Source: Candidatus Tenderia electrophaga (lineage in GTDB: Bacteria > Pseudomonadota > Gammaproteobacteria > Tenderiales > Tenderiaceae). From it: 64,000 bases of DNA. Each line of letters starts with the position of its first letter. The first letter of the stretch is position 1. Positions 60,830-64,000 of this stretch are shown in pieces. The translations under genes and the position numbers were made by a program. Under the pieces are notes generated by a model that did no database searches, had not been told where the DNA came from, and was given only the letters and a program-made list of their open reading frames with translations. The stretch covers positions 3,047,181-3,111,180 of the forward strand of contig CP013099.1 in NCBI GenBank assembly GCA_001447805.1. The letters are read 5' to 3'.

Positions 60830-64000
<3,171 letters not shown>

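Overview
The window is a GC-rich gammaproteobacterial chromosome segment. It probably comes from a chemolithoautotroph of the Chromatiales type: it carries a Calvin-cycle phosphoribulokinase beside ordinary core genes (argS, priA, hemJ, hemE, gltBD, ubiX, mpl). The organism assignment is an inference from gene content. No rRNA or tRNA gene was recognised.

The outstanding feature is a chromosomal integron, now in two pieces. At the right, intI (48604-49719, +) has a LexA-type box in its promoter and faces away from an array of minus-strand cassettes (about 38.2-48.3 kb) separated by attC sites. The cassettes encode an 812-aa SEC-C protein with a nuclease-like core, an uncharacterised 214-aa protein, a DUF2199 protein, a membrane protein plus zinc-ribbon pair, and a truncated ORF. 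At the left (3.7-10.6 kb) is a second, AT-rich run of mostly plus-strand cassettes without an integrase: a truncated BrnT with intact BrnA, a Phd/ParE pair, a reverse-oriented VapBC pair, a cupin protein, a PhzF-like protein and a YceI-like protein.

Insertion sequences have attacked the integron repeatedly. Two almost identical 1734-bp IS1182-like elements (4182-5915, +; 38222-39955, -) lie in the R' core of two different attC sites, in the same orientation relative to attC and flanked by the same CGTT duplication. They are inverted relative to each other and bracket 32 kb of chromosome, so recombination between them could have inverted that block and split the array. An IS3 element (40796-42091) sits at the tip of another attC. 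An IS91-like element with a tyrosine recombinase (about 46.15-48.32 kb) separates attI from the first surviving attC. A second IS3 element (2488-3714) joins a truncated exbB to a truncated brnT without a target duplication, which points to a deletion. Fragments of IS256 and IS3 elements are also present.

The core region runs as follows. 1-2.5 kb: TonB-dependent receptor, DUF4198 protein, TonB and truncated ExbB, a metal or siderophore uptake locus that has lost its energiser. 10.6-23.1 kb: SPOR protein, argS, priA, hemJ, a ClC channel, a cNMP/rhodanese protein and a very large FAD/Fe-S oxidoreductase. 23.3-25.3 kb: a chemoreceptor. 25.5-34.0 kb: an eight-gene minus-strand operon with an ExbB-ExbD-ExbD motor, an AgmX/PglI-type TonB-like protein and four envelope proteins, three of them repeat-rich or secreted, resembling parts of the Agl-Glt gliding machine of Myxococcus. 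34.1-38.2 kb: phosphoribulokinase, a BamA/TamA-like protein, a DUF2846 lipoprotein, a zinc peptidase and a truncated membrane protein. 49.6-64 kb: ubiX, mpl, a membrane protein, a cardiolipin synthase-like enzyme, a small conserved protein, a fructosamine-kinase-like protein, a MotA/ExbB plus VWA pair, a methyltransferase-like protein, hemE, gltD and the 3' part of gltB.
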